64,000 nt of DNA, from positions 682,001 through 746,000 of the forward strand of contig JACTVC010000020.1 of assembly GCA_018417955.1 (NCBI GenBank), in the 5' to 3' direction. The position numbers were made by a program, and so were the translations under genes. The DNA is from Laccaria trichodermophora (Eukaryota > Basidiomycota > Agaricomycetes > Agaricales > Hydnangiaceae). Below are positions 11,705 to 24,594 of the stretch, one piece after another. Within the stretch, counting starts at the first letter, position 1. Every line of letters starts with the position of its first letter. Below the pieces are notes generated by a model. It saw nothing but the letters and a program-made list of their open reading frames with translations, was not told where the DNA came from and did not search any database.

Positions 11705-12753
11705 GGTTTGATGGCGAACATGAAAGGCGGAAGTGGGGTTGAGACGCGCGCCAGTACTTAGCGGCGAAAGGTTTAAGGCGGTACTGTGCCTGCCCGCACC
11801 CGCCAAAACCTGTTCCTGCTTGTGCCTGCGCATCCCTTTCAAGGAAACCAGGTTTCGGATGACTTTCTAGCGATTTGGCGCAAAAATATAGCAGTTTCTC
11901 CAAAGTTCCGAAAGCTTCCACCGAAGAACATTAGTTTTCGTACAAGAAAATATCAAAAGTGAAAGTACGCACAACACAAAAAACTTTTTGGATAGCGAAG
12001 ACTTGAACCCGTTCAATGAACGAGTCTCTGAGTGAACTTAGGCATAATGCCATTATCTTCGTCAAAACCCTAACTTCGAATACTTCATATCGAATTTCAA
12101 AATTTATATCCGCTTGTTGAGGGGTTGAACATGAAGGCTGAACAGAGTAGTGAAAGGGAATTTATTGGAGAAATCCGCAAGGACACCGTGGCTGTGCAGC
12201 GCGTTCGAATTTCGGATGATAACACTTTTGGGGCCAATTTGAGGCGCATGAGCAAGATACTACATATCTGTATAAAGAAAAGATCGATTTTCACAATGAA
12301 TCATCCCAGCGATAATCAATAATCCCTAATCCAATGTTGAGCCCACCATAGAGCTGAGGAATTGGCGGTAAACCTTGGATCACTGGCATGGACTTCCATT
12401 GTCGCATCCAATCCGAGCGGAGAGTGCAAAAAAAAGTCACGTATATCTACAACTCTAGAAGGATACTTCCTAGAAAGTGAGCCCTTCTCTGATCTTAGGA
12501 TTCTAAGCGAATCATTTATCAGGGACAAGACAGTCTCTGCAAAGGACTGAGAAAGTTAACGTTGATGATCAAACGTCACGGTTCAAGAGCGTTCGAGCTC
12601 AAGTTTCGCCTCGCTGGGAATTGATTCTTTATTTCCTCTTCTCGACCAGCGATCGCCGTGAATTTCATCCCATAAAAGTTGAACTGCGAAAAACGAAAAT
12701 ATCTCTACATAAATTTCGCGATCTTTTCCCTGCGAAGAATAGAGTGTATTATA
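11705..12753. other. Intergenic region, no gene recognised
   Basis: About 1 kb between the F-box gene start and the DUF2235 stop, moderately AT-rich around 11930-12750. Only short open frames without motifs are present. Confidence 0.45.
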
Positions 12754-15098
12754 TCAATCAGCCCACTCGAAGTTGGACTGCTCATCATTTGATCCTGCAT
12801 CTAATGAGATCGCTTTCTTGTCGGGGAACAGCGCCCTTGGCAGGTAGGGGCTGCCGTCCGCATGCTGAGCATTCATCCTGGCCAGGACAGTGCGATGTAC
12901 CCGCACACGCGCCTGAATAGTCACCTTCTTTGCGAAGTCGACGACAATAGGACCTCGCAAGCTCCTCGGTAGTTTGTTAAACCTCTTGTAAGCGAGCTTG
13001 CCCAGTTTGAAATTATACACCTTGAGAGGCATATTTTCGAAGATGAGCCACATGTGGGGCTTTATATCGAGCATGTCGTAAATGGGTGCCAACGCGTCAT
13101 TGGCATCGGCTTCCTCCTCGTCTTCAGGAGGCGGTACAGGATCTGGATCGACGCTGGCGGACCTGAAGGGGTTAAGATATTTGACCCATCCTTTGACCGT
13201 ATCGATAGGGCCCAAGCGTGTAGGTGGCCGAATCTTGTTGCCTTGCCTTGCAACAAACGGTGGTCGGTCTTTCACCGTAGGGTAGAGGGAATCGGGGCTG
13301 AGGTGAAACGTTTCCAATTTGTCTTTGAAGAACATAATGCCCGTGTTCTGCTTGAAGCACTGGCGGATCATCCATCTCAGCGATATGTGTGCTAAGTTCG
13401 GCTTGGTTCCGTTCGGTACTGTGTCAACGTATGTCAGCATGTACATATGTATGAGGTAAGTCGAAATTCTACTCACCAGCTCCACCGCCGATGTCACGAT
13501 GGCAACCAGAAAACCAGACCTTGACGGATACTGTCAATACAAATTTAACGTCATCAATAGGCCAATTACCTCGTCAACGTCTGTTGGAGGCAGCCTATTA
13601 GATTTTTCCTCAACAAAACTCTTGACTACCTTCTGATAATCGCTAAGGCCGCTATCGTCCATACCCGGTAAAGTTTTGTCGTTTGAACTCCAGAGGTTCG
13701 TTCTGAATTTGGCTCTGCGTTCGTCCAACGCGACTGCATGTCGGAAAACGCGTACCATTGGATTGTAAGCCGTGAACGGAAGTGACTTGGTGGTCCAGTA
13801 ACCTACGGAATTAACGGTGTCCCTTTGCCATGGTTTCAGAACCAATAGAAAGCCATTCAAAAGATGGTACAGACCAGCAACCCAGAAATTCAATGGGAAC
13901 GTCGATGGATCCCCAAGTCCTCTGGAACGCCCTCGATTCTTCCCAACCTTCTTTCGTATTTGCAACTTGGTATGATTTAAAGGCCGCGTCCGCCTTTTCA
14001 CGATGCTCTTTTGGGAGGAGCCCAACCTTGAAAAGCATGCCTGCGACACTTTATAATTGACGTTAGGACGGCTTCAAGGCAAACTCGCAAAGCACTGACG
14101 CTCGAGCGGTATATGAACCCCGCGAAAATCCTGATCAAGCGTTAATAGCGAGTCCATAGATGGCGGGGGTGAGAGCATACCAAACATGCAAATTTTATCC
14201 CCAGGAGTATCTGGATTATGATCAAGAAATTAGATTCGGAGATGGGATTTTCCGTATGTACGTACAGTGGTCCACGAGCCACAAATAAGCCTCTGGATAA
14301 AACAAGTATCTCAATCCAAAATTACTTGAAAATTGAATGATGCGCATGCTCACCAATGACATGTCCATTCAGACTCCAAGCCGTAGCCTGATCCCATTTC
14401 TGCGATTCCCAGTAAATATGTGAACATACGCGAAGTTGATCCCTCACCTCGGATAGACCAGAGAGGACAGGTATCTTCACAGGTTCCTTGACCCCAGGAA
14501 TCTTTGGAGTGTAAGTTCCTATCCCTTGCTGCCGAGGTAATTTGAGAAGAATTCAAGCCGACCTAAAGAGATGTACCTGATAGTGAACAAGTTGTTCCCC
14601 TTCAGCCACCTTGAGCATATCCCTCAGCTCGACAACGTTGGTTCTCTTGAAAACTTTGAGTATATACGCTAGACATGGGCAACGTCAAACACATACATTC
14701 GCATCATCTCTGTATTAGTCAAGGTCAGTGTATTTCGTCCAATGAAATAGAAGCACACACTTATCCCCCGTTCCATCGAAACACAAGACGAGCGTTCTAG
14801 CGCGTTCTCGAAGCGCAGGAGGGATAGTAGCGTCCAGATGAAGCGCCTCGGCAGTCGACTCAGAGTCCTGAGCAGCAGAAACAAGTGCCTCCTGAGAGCT
14901 AGAAGACCAAGGAAGTTTCATAATGGACAGATTCGGACGTTGAGCGTTGGAGTTGGAAGAGGGTGATTCACCCACAAGATGTTTATAAAGCTTTCCCAGA
15001 GTGCCCATGCATTTGTTCGGTTCAGTTACTTCTCGCCTGAGCATGGCAAGACAGATTTTAGGCGCAAGGCACCATTTCAGCAAACGCGACCTCCGCAT
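12754..15098 (-). CDS. DUF2235 alpha/beta hydrolase
   Basis: Twelve exons keep one frame: 15098-14761, 14709-14697, 14645-14577, 14528-14448, 14399-14354, 14292-14266, 14210-14181, 14130-14100, 14048-13875, 13822-13570, 13519-13477 and 13418-12754, about 589 residues. An in-frame ATG at 14921 is an alternative start and would remove 59 residues. Hallmarks of the family are LCFDGTGDK at the N-terminal strand, QGIGTYT, the nucleophile elbow GFSRGSYTARA (Ser204 in the long form), FLGCWDTV and the conserved GCHRDIGGG near the acid/histidine region. DUF2235 is the fold of the bacterial Tle1 phospholipase effectors, and fungal members are uncharacterised lipid or ester hydrolases. The second exon is only 13 bases. 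The 48-base intron at 14447-14400 is in frame, so it could also be retained. Confidence 0.85.
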
Positions 15099-15761
15099 CG
15101 TTCGATTGACTCCTAGAGGAGACCGAAGCCCAGAGCCACTGAGTGTGGCTACATCGCGACCTTGATAGCCTGGTACGGTGGTACCTCTTGGGTTGTCAGT
15201 AGGGTGTCGAGGTTATGTGGGCTTACGCCTAAAAGAATGGAGCGCGCTGGCGCTTTGACTCGGCCTCGTCCCAAAATAACTTGTAAGTGGAGTGTTGGTG
15301 GAGTGCTTGATGGAGTGGCGTCATGACGGTGACTTGTGACCTGCACTGTGTCAGTAGCACAAATTGTATTTGGTTTTTGTCAAGATTTGGTTGTGGACGA
15401 GATGTCGGCATCCAGCCATAGTGCTAACCGGAACCGACCAATAGCAAGTACAAGTTTGAAGTGGTTTTATAAAAAACACATGATGATATACTCCTACCGG
15501 ACAGCGGTGAGGGCTGAGGTGTGATTATATGTACGATAGGATCCATACTACCCTACTTTTCTACTACCGATTGCCAGCATCAACGAAAAACGGCGCTTCT
15601 AGTTATACATACGATAGATATATGATACAGGTTAATGGTGCAGTGATGCTAGCAGCGATGGTTTGGGTAATTGGTCAGGATTGAAAAGTTGCCGAATTAG
15701 ATGGATGGGTGATAGCAGTGTGCGATGCGGATGGCGACTGGGATGACAGCGATGTTGAAGA
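15099..15761. other. Intergenic region, no gene recognised
   Basis: Holds the promoter of the DUF2235 gene and the 3' untranslated region of the PPR gene. No motifs found. Confidence 0.45.
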
Positions 15762-18700
15762 TTAATGCAGAATCTGGGAATGGTCCACCATTACGCCGCT
15801 TATCCGATTGTAAACCGCTTCAGGGTATTGTCTGATAGAAAGGCAGGTGAACCATCAAAGACTGGGGGTCCAAGAAGAGCAACGTACCTAGCTCTAAGGC
15901 GTTCAAGAAGGTCAGTAGCTTTATCCCGGTTTCCGGCACCTAGCTCAGCACGAACCATGACCTCCCATGTCGAGGGCTGTAAGACGAATCAGATACCGAC
16001 TTCTCAGACAAACATTGTAAACTATCTGCTTACCTCACGATACACAGGTTCCGTAGGACTGACAATAGGTGCATCAGATGGATTATGTGGAGCATGATTA
16101 TTGGGAGCAGCAACCCCAGTGGCCGGATCCGTCAGCGATTCAAAGATCATTCTCGCTTGTTCCATGTCGCCAACGTTAGCGTAACCTTTGATCAAAAAGT
16201 TCGCAATGTACGCCGTCATGTGCACACCCGCTGCCGTCATCTTGGAGATGTACTCTGGCATGAGGTCCGTCCGGCGGTGGGCCACGAGAGCGTTGATAAG
16301 AGCCTCAAATACAACTGCGTCGGCGAGCGCTGGGCCGTATGAGGGTATTGAGTCAAAGACTTCAATGGCCTTGTCGAGATCCTTCTGAACACAGCCATAC
16401 GCGTTGATCAGTGAGCCGAAGTGCTGGCCAAGGATCTGCACTCGTGGATCATCGCAAAGTTGTTTGAAAACGCCTTCCATCGCTGGGATGTCTACTGGTT
16501 CAAGCGTACCATATGTGTCGAGGAGTAGCTGAGGAAAACGTTATTATAGACCAAGGTGCGTCAAGGGGCGTACATACCTTGTACGTGTGAGCTGTTGGGG
16601 CAATGCCTGCCCGGAGAAGTTCATTGTAAAAGTAGAGAGAGCGCTCCCGGCTGGGCTTCGTCGTCGTGTAGAGCTGCATCATCGTATTGTACGGCGGGAC
16701 ACGTGGGCTGAATCCAGGAGCTTGAACCATCTCCGTGAACAGCGTCTCGGCAGAGTGAACATCACCAACCCTGGCACAAGCACCGATAACGGCACCGTAC
16801 GTGATGGAAGATGGACGTACACCACTCTCCTTCATCTGCTGGAATAGTTCCAAAGAGTGGTCGGCTTTGCGCGCCTTTGACAGTTTTGAGATGATGTTGT
16901 TGTAGAGGTAAAGATTAGGGCGGACGCCGAGCTTCTGAGACTCGTTGAAGAGTCTCAATGCATTGGACGCGTCGTCCGTAGTGTCCTTCACATAAAGAAT
17001 TAGAGCTCCGTAGGCGTCAGCAGAGGGTGCTGCACCAAAGTCCAAAATCCTCGAACGATGAACGTGGGCTGCGTCCAAATTGCCAGCATGCGCGAAAGCG
17101 ATGATCATACTATCTTCCGTCGCAATCCACCCCACATCACGGTGGTCCTTGAGATGCTCCATGGACATGAGGCAAGCTTGAGCCACGGTATAGAGCTCCT
17201 GAACTTTGTCGAGCTCGTTTAACCTGCCATGAGCCTGTATGAGCTTCCCTGTTGTCTGAGGCAAAGTCACAAGTCCCCGTTGAACGCCGGCCATGAGAAG
17301 TTCATAGGCTGTTGACGCGCGTTGGGCTGGGGAATATTTGGTATCGCGCAGCGCCGTCTCGACGGTGCGGTTTAACGACGTATTGACATTGAGCCTGCCG
17401 TAGTCCTTGGTCATCTGCGTTTCGGGTTCCTGCAGAGGAGGCGGGGCAATGTTCAGAGCTTCTTCCAGAGCTTGATACCTAATTGTCTCGAAGCCCTGCA
17501 GGGCTTCGGCGTAAGAAGGTCCCAATGAAGTAAACAAGGATTTGCATTCCTCATGGCCAAGTTGGGCGGATAACAGCTTCATCGTGCACAAACGAACATT
17601 CTCGTCGAATGATTCGAATGCCACACCACGTTGCGCAACGTCAATCAAGAGGGAAGCGAGACCAGTGAAGGCATAATTGGGGATGGTAACCTCTTGACCT
17701 TGCTGGGCCAAAGTCTCAGCATGAACAGCGCAATTCAAAAGAATAGCCCAATCTTGTGGATTGATGTCGTCCGGAAGTTGGGAAGTTTGCTTGGCGTGTC
17801 CAAACGAGTGGAGGATGTAAGGGGCGTGCTCAGCGGATACTTTGAGTTCGAGGTTAAACGTTAGCCGCAGAAGCTGTAAGGAGGCGACGAAAGGGAGATG
17901 ATCCTGTCGAAGCGCCAGAGTGCTATAGACTTGGTTCGAAAGGCTGAGGAGCAAATTTTGGAGCTCGGAAACCACGCCCACAGCCCCGGCACGGTCAGCT
18001 TTTTGGAGGAATTCCAGCTGTTGAGTGTACAGCTGACCAAAGAGAGTGACTGCCGATTGATATAACCCTCTCGCAACATATTCCTCGCAGATTCCAGCCA
18101 ACATCTGGCGTCTCCGATGCTGCCACATATCGGGAGAGATCACATTGATAGCGAGGAAATCCAAAACCTCTACAGCTTTCGCGTCGTCCCATTCCTTGAT
18201 GTGGGCCATGTTTACGGAAAACAAGAAAGTTCTGTCGATTCGGCGGACTATTATACCGTCCGTCTTCGCATCCTGCAGCATGATCTTGAACAACCGGTTA
18301 AAATCGTCCACCATACCAGCCTTTGCTAGAGCATCAAGCATGACCCCCCAAGCGACTTGGTCGGGCTTGATGGGCCCTCCGCAATAAGCTTCGAAAGGTC
18401 TTTGGACATAAACACCCATAGCAAGTAACCTGTCGAACCAATTAAGCGCCGTCTGCACTTGTCCCGTGAGGCAGAATCCACTTAGGATAGTTGTATATGT
18501 CGATGAAGCTGGGGGAGGGGTGTCGCCGGGCCCGAAGCTTGACCCAGCAGTGGTAGCAAGCATTTCATCTAGGATTCCTACAGCCTTTTCCGGAAGGTCA
18601 GCACGGAAATACGACTCGATCATCTGATTCCAAATTTGCAAAGTTTCAGACTGATGCCCTGACAAAGGTCGATGGGAAGAATTCCAAGCGAGCCGTTCTT

Positions 18701-20147
18701 CCTTACCGGCCTGAAGGAAATCTTTGAAAATTTCCTCTGCGCCTTGGTGGTTACCAGCGTTTGTGAAGACCTGCAGCATATATCGGTACGTTCTGACATC
18801 CGGAAGAATGTCTTTACGACGCTCTAGTTGCTCGAAGACATGAATGGCCCCTTCGACGCTATTGTGGTAGGAGCATGATCGGATAAGGTTGGCATAATGA
18901 ACCAAATCAAGCTGTGCATTTTTCTGGGTGGAGAGGACAGCCTCAAAAAGCGCCATGGCCTGGGAAAAGTTACTCTCGGCGCGGAGGCTTTCTAACCTCT
19001 CCTTCTCCCAAATTCCATTGCTGCGTTCAGTGGAACCACTGAACTCGATGCGCTGCAACCTAGCCTCCAGCGATACCGACATGCGCCGTACTTCGTCATC
19101 TCTCTGGGTCAAAGCTTCAATGAGAAGTGCATATGTCTTGATATTGGGTGACAAGGATCGCAGGAGCATTGCATTGTAGGTTTCGACGACAACATTCAAG
19201 GGTTCCCCTTCTGGACGCGTCGCAATCAATGCAAGAAGAGCGGCGTTGAAATCCGAGGTCGTTGAATCTTTTGTCGTCTGGATAAACTCGCGAACAAGAT
19301 CTGCTGCGAGGAGTGCATCCTTGGTTGTAGATACTTGGGTCAGCTTGTAAACAATATCCTGTTGTGTAGGAGAATTCGCCTGCGGTGGTAAGACAGTCTG
19401 AGGAGTAGCAGGATCCGTTGACAGGCGCTCGGGAGTAAGAGGTGGAGTAGGAAGGTCTGCAACAGCGGCCTCTGCCTTACTGTCGTTTTGCACAGATATC
19501 GAAAGACGACGGACTGAGCCGACGGGGGAAGAGGGTCTTGAGACTTCACTCGAAATGGAATTCCGACGCATAAGTGGAGATCGAACAGATTTTTCTGCAA
19601 GATCAGTAGTGGGAACCTGTGCCTCCTCCTCTGCAGCGGCCGTTGCGCTCGTGCCAAAAGCATGGCGAGAACGGGCATGCAGTTGAACAGTCTTCAGCAC
19701 TCCAAGCTTCTCACCGCGTTCACGACGACCTGCGAGACTCAGGGACACGCTCGAGCTCCGTATACGCGGGCGCTTCGGAGTGTGTAGGATAGAACGACGA
19801 GATGTAAACTCGTCCGTGTCGTCTGACTGCGTGAAAGTGCCGTCTTGAGAGGTCATTACATGGGCCTGTGTCACCGCACGACCTGCTCCCTGTTGTCATT
19901 CGTTAAGGTGAGACTACTCCCAGAAAAAAAATTGCAGACTTACGTTATAGCCGGGGTGAAAACGACTCCCTGCGTTGTATTTTGCACCTCCAGGTCCTGG
20001 CCCATTTCCCCAACTTGAACCTGAACCCGAAGAGGGCCCCGAAGACTGCAGCTGCAGAACATTTCTGATGGCGTGGGTTTGGTTCTGAACTGCCGCGGCA
20101 GCACGAGTTGTGCTATGGAGAATGTGGGTGGCGACTTTAGGTAACAT
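15762..20147 (-). CDS. Large mitochondrial pentatricopeptide-repeat protein
   Basis: Five exons (20147-19944, 19889-16578, 16528-16034, 15976-15888 and 15831-15762) give 1389 residues. The N-terminus is basic and hydroxylated, without acidic residues in the first 20, which fits a mitochondrial presequence. Many PPR helix pairs follow, for example VRTYRYMLQVFTNAG, PNLYLYNNIISKLSKA, PSSITYGAVIGACARVGD and VPPYNTMMQLY. The C-terminal exons continue repeats (ADAVVFEALINALVAH). PPR proteins bind organelle RNA. The size resembles the Pet309/Cya-5 class that acts on cytochrome oxidase subunit 1 mRNA, but I cannot assign that target from sequence. The ATG at 20147 is chosen because it starts the presequence directly. 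Confidence 0.85.
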
Positions 20148-21344
20148 GACCTGTAAACAGCCCCAGGGCAAACACCTGGGCCAATTTCGATGGCTTGGTC
20201 GTTGGGAAAGCCACAATTTGAGAGGCCGCCCTCGTCTTGACTGATGATGAGACGAGTCAACTCGGCAAGAAAATATCACAGCAATCGGGTATTTCCGGAA
20301 GGGATGGTCAAAGGCACTGCCAAACAGTGACACACGCGCCGGAGTTGCAACTCCAAAAGAATTCAAGCAATTCCTTGCCCTATGCGCACGAAAGTCCTAG
20401 CTTGTGTCACTTGGCCGGACTCCTGTGTGTAACTCTTTGGTACATACGTGGAAAAGACCCAATTAGAAGGTTCCTTATTACTGGTTAGATTTCGGGTCAC
20501 CTTTTCAACCCCAGCAAGCAATCTCGGAGCGGTGCTGGCAGGACGAGTGGCTTTTACCTCTTCATATCCCTCGACAGCACGGTCCGCCAGAGTGCGTCAA
20601 ACAATGGGCTCTAGATTTTACTCTGCCAAACCTGGCATGATGGACCACCCTTCCTGGTTGACAAGCTCGCGAGCCTGGCTGTTCTTACTTACTCCTCTTA
20701 CTGCCTTTTCGCCTCGTCGACTACTCAACTCCCCTTCAGTTCCAGATTTCCCCTCACCGACAGCATTTTAGCCGTTCCACAAAAACACTATCATTTGAAG
20801 TATCAAGAATTTCTCCTTTCAATGCGGGCCACTACGCATTAATTTGACTGGGCTGACCTGAAATACGGTCGGGGTTTGTACCTGTCAATATGCTAGGAAC
20901 TTCCGTCATCTGCTTTTTGCCCCCACCTTTTTTTTGACTTGTAATTGACTAATACCACACATGCACAAGCTTAACGATTCGTAAAGGCATCTCCACCCTC
21001 GCGAGATGTTGAGGAAGTGAACCTTTCTTGATTGGCTCGAAAAGGATCGGTTTTGACTGCTCTTTGGTTTTATGCCCTACAGAGAGGCCCCATGGAATGA
21101 TGGAGAGGTAAGTACCTTTGTCCTGGCAGGCAAGTAGCCTACGATTCAATCTGGTTAATCGTGAGCTCGCTGTTGGCCGCAGTTGGTATTTTCAAGGCAA
21201 TGGAAAAAGCTGGTCCGCTGGACATGTAATTGAACCTTTTGGAGAATATACAGCAGGTTTGGTTAGGTACTGTTTTTCCGTGGACACAGCCAAAAGTCGT
21301 CGATGTTTACCACTATCTGGTCCCAATGCCATTTCTTTCTACAC
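20148..21344. other. Intergenic region, no gene recognised
   Basis: About 1.2 kb upstream of the PPR gene. A frame at 20448-20771 (+) is open for 107 codons but has no recognisable domain. I see nothing I can support. Confidence 0.4.
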
Positions 21345-21769
21345 TCAATGAGGAGCAGGGTCTTGTCTGCGAGCTGGGACCGCGTGCTGTTCTTTCACAC
21401 ATTCGATCATAAAGCATGTTATATCTGAAAACAGATGGCAGTTGAGTAAGAGGGAATGGCCCTAACAAGGGCAAAGAGAAGAAGTGATGAGAGAGGATTC
21501 GGACTCACAGCAAACTCACAGTCTACTAGACGATTGGGGTCGGCCTTGATCGCCTCGACGGCTGCTTTGACACGTGGAGAGGCCTCTGCAAGTTGGGCGG
21601 ACGGTCATGAGAGAGCGATAGGCGTTGCATAATGAAAGGAGCTCACGGTCACCCCAATATCCAAGCGCGATGAGTTCATCATCGCTCAAATCGACAATTT
21701 CTGCAAGGGCAAAGGCTCAGCATACTCGCAACGGGAGCAGAATTAGCCAAAAGACTCACTCTTGTTCAT
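21345..21769 (-). CDS. Possible small four-exon gene, unknown product
   Basis: A spliced model runs 21769-21760, 21700-21647, 21585-21520 and 21424-21345, with total length divisible by three (69 residues). The first three introns boundaries use good GTGAGT/GTGAGC donors and TTGCAG acceptors. The middle exons encode a compact conserved-looking stretch, KIVDLSDDELIALGYWGD followed by SPRVKAAVEAIKADPNRLVD. A TATAAA-like box lies about 110 bases upstream of the ATG (near 21875-21883). The last exon is the least certain, because unspliced read-through also gives a short alternative end. I do not recognise the family. Confidence 0.4.
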
Positions 21770-22273
21770 TGCTTCGGCGTCTATTGTAAAAAATAACAGG
21801 TGTTGGCTGGGAAGTGGTAGTAGTAATAAAAAAAGCGCAAGTAACTCGTCGATAGGGGATGATTTTGTCTCTTATGTTTATACCATATAAGGCAAAAGTG
21901 CCTTGTCGTATTTAGTCTCGACACCAGCCGTTACGGTAATATTACTAGGGTAGATGTTTTGTGGATTGTAATAGGCCATAGGAATAATTACCGCCTTCCT
22001 ACTTACCCAAAAAAGATGCCCTCAGGTTTTAAATCGCGATTACTCCGAGGCGACTTCGAGTCTATGTTGTATTATGATATTGATAGATAGATAGATGTAC
22101 ATAAGTGTGGACTTGTAGAATAAAGAAGTCATACAAGGTACCGTCCTATACAAAAAGCAGTTTGAGCGTGGAAGCGGTATAAAGTGAACGAAGCCTGGTT
22201 GGAGCCTGGATATAAGAGGCAAGGTAGCAAGTAGGGGGTAATATACAAAAGTTGTGTGCTTTGCTGCAATCAA

Positions 22274-23879
22274 CTAAACCGCTGAGGACGGTGGCGGCGT
22301 TAGTTGGGTGGTAGGACTCTGTGTCTCAACATAAATCTGGTATAAACAAATCAAAAAGAGGGAATACCGACCTGGTATTTGACGTCTTCCCATTCATGCG
22401 GAATACCCTCTTGGTCCCGATCGGTGTTGACGACTGAAGTCATCTCGATTGTAATCATTTGGATGGGAGAGGACTAGAAGTGAACAGATGAGTAATAGCG
22501 ACGAGGGAAGAAATACCAGAATCAACATTAGCCTGTTTTGCCTGGTGTCTGCTATCTATCGATGATGGTTGACGTGCATTCAGTCTAGGATCTTGTCAAT
22601 CAAGGTTTCGAGAAAGCATCGTAAAAATCATACGCTGAAAGGAACGAATTGGAGTACACTTTTCAAAAGAGAATAAGTATCACGGTGAACGAGATCCACG
22701 CGGAAAGGAACGCACGTTTTGCAAGGACTGTGTATATGGCGACCCAAACGTCTGCAATACATATAATATTAAAATGAGGGAACTAATTGACTTGAGAAGC
22801 AGCCTCACAGGTCTCCCTCATAGTGAGGTACTGTCAAGCGACGACGAAGGTAAAAATTTAAGCCTTGAATGAGTTAGCAGTGAGGAGGTACTCACGCAAA
22901 CAAGCACAGAGGTTGCCGTGATACTGTCCATTGTATCAGTTTCGGATAAGATTGGATGGGATAATTGGCCCTTACCTAGTTAGAAGGCCAGTTCCTTTCA
23001 AAAGGTTAATGTCGTCTGTATAGCCAACTCCGGAAATTACGTACCGATTGTAAAGGCTACTGTTCGCTCAATGATCTCTGCAAAGGCCCTGTACAAAGAT
23101 GACTTTGTATACGAGCTAAATGCGAACGACTAGGTTCGCACCTAGAAAAAGTTTCTCGTCGTTTATTCAATAAAAACGAGACCAATGTAACCGCAATGAT
23201 GATGTCAATTATGGCACCAGACGACAGCAACACTGTGACCAAGGCAAAAGAGTGTGTTCTCCACTCCCCAACGTCTTGGGTAATGACTCGCTGACTAAAT
23301 ATGAAAGCTGCAACGCCTCGAAGATTTGCAATCACGATGCAAAAAATGCCGATGTAGCTGAATGGTCGAGGAAGTAGTTTGTAGAGGCGCCAGGAGAAGA
23401 AGCTCTATATATATATCTGCCATTAGCCTTAAATGTACGCGCTGAAACGATTTTCAATCAGGTCAGACGCACCTGCACAACCGCCGTGATCAACCCTCCG
23501 AGAATCACTGCAACTCCGAGGCCGACGAAACGAGTCGATTGAGACACGTTGACCGTCGCGACATACATCACAGAGGACACACAGATCGATTGTCCAAGCT
23601 CCATAAGCCTCAATGTTTTTGCCTTAGCGCGTAATTATCACGAGGGCAGCAAGAAAAGTTTACCAGTTTAAAGCAACCTATGGGTGAGAGTTGGCGAGAT
23701 GAGCCACCACCCTCAAGCTTTAGCAACAAATCTCTCACCAGCGTTTTGAAGATAGCCGCATCGTCTGGATAACGTTTCACATACTGAAGACACTGCATAG
23801 TGACAATCCCGAAGAGCAACGTCGAGACAGTAATCGCGATTTGAAGAGCACCAACAGTGTTCCCTACAGTGACCTGCAT
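22274..23879 (-). CDS. DUF6534 seven-helix membrane protein
   Basis: A multi-exon gene that starts at the ATG at 23879 and ends at the TAG at 22274-22276. Exon 1 encodes a first helix (GALQIAITVSTLLFGIVTMQ) followed by a YPDD segment. Later exons encode SWRLYKLLPRPFSYIG, then WRTHSFALVTVLLSSGAIIDIIIAVTLV and the loop LLNKRRETFSR. The final conserved block has a lysine-tyrosine-serine motif, KVYSNSFLSA, then NARQ and a hydrophilic tail. This order is that of the DUF6534 family of Agaricomycetes, thought to have seven transmembrane helices and an unknown, possibly receptor-like, role. About eight to ten short introns; the splice choice near 22500 is uncertain. Confidence 0.75.
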
Positions 23880-24594
23880 CCTTGCGCTGGAAAGCGAAAA
23901 TATCAGAAGGGTGGCTAAACAGGAGGCTGCTGAAAATGAAGGAACCCAACAAGTTCAGGTTACTAGTTTCGTTCCTGCTTACTCTGGGTATATGTACTCT
24001 TCACCACGCATCCCTAATCCAAAAATTGAAACATACTTACCATAGCCATCATCTGACATTTGAGAGATGACATCGCAATTCGAGAGCGCTGGTTATAAGG
24101 AACCTCCAGTCCCGACTAGCCTGCTGTCTCATGCTGTCATGAATGCACAGCTAAACTGAGCTTGTCGTGTATATCGCGCATTTCGAATTGCCCCCGAGAG
24201 TTAAATGTTGGGAATCAAGCCAAGTAAAGTAGCCTGGAGTTACTGTGGAGTAGCTTGAAGTACGAAATCTCGCACGCGACGTGCTCTTCAAGTCAGCACT
24301 TGACAGGTGTTGATATCGGCGGGACGGCACCACCAGGTCAGTGTTGTGATCAAGTTGTGATCACCCAGGTCTGACTGGCCGTCGTCAAGTGGCTTGACTT
24401 TGATCGGCGGTCATGCATCATGATCGATTGATCCGAAGTTTCTGTGAGAAGTGGCGGAGTGGCGGAGAGTAATAAAAGCGGTCGCCTCCTCGATGTTTCT
24501 TGTTGATGGTGTATAAAGTCTTACGCCCTATTTCTTGCCACACACTCATCTGAGTTAGTCGTTGCAATTCATAATATTATCATTTCGAATAAAT
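23880..24594. other. Intergenic region
   Basis: Upstream of the DUF6534 gene and downstream of the chromate-family transporter. No gene recognised. A short tandem GTGGCGGA repeat occurs near 24452-24467. Confidence 0.4.

Noticed and set aside
12001..12060. tRNA-like TTGAAC pattern near 12005
   Set aside because: The surrounding bases do not form acceptor, D and anticodon stems. No tRNA found in the window.
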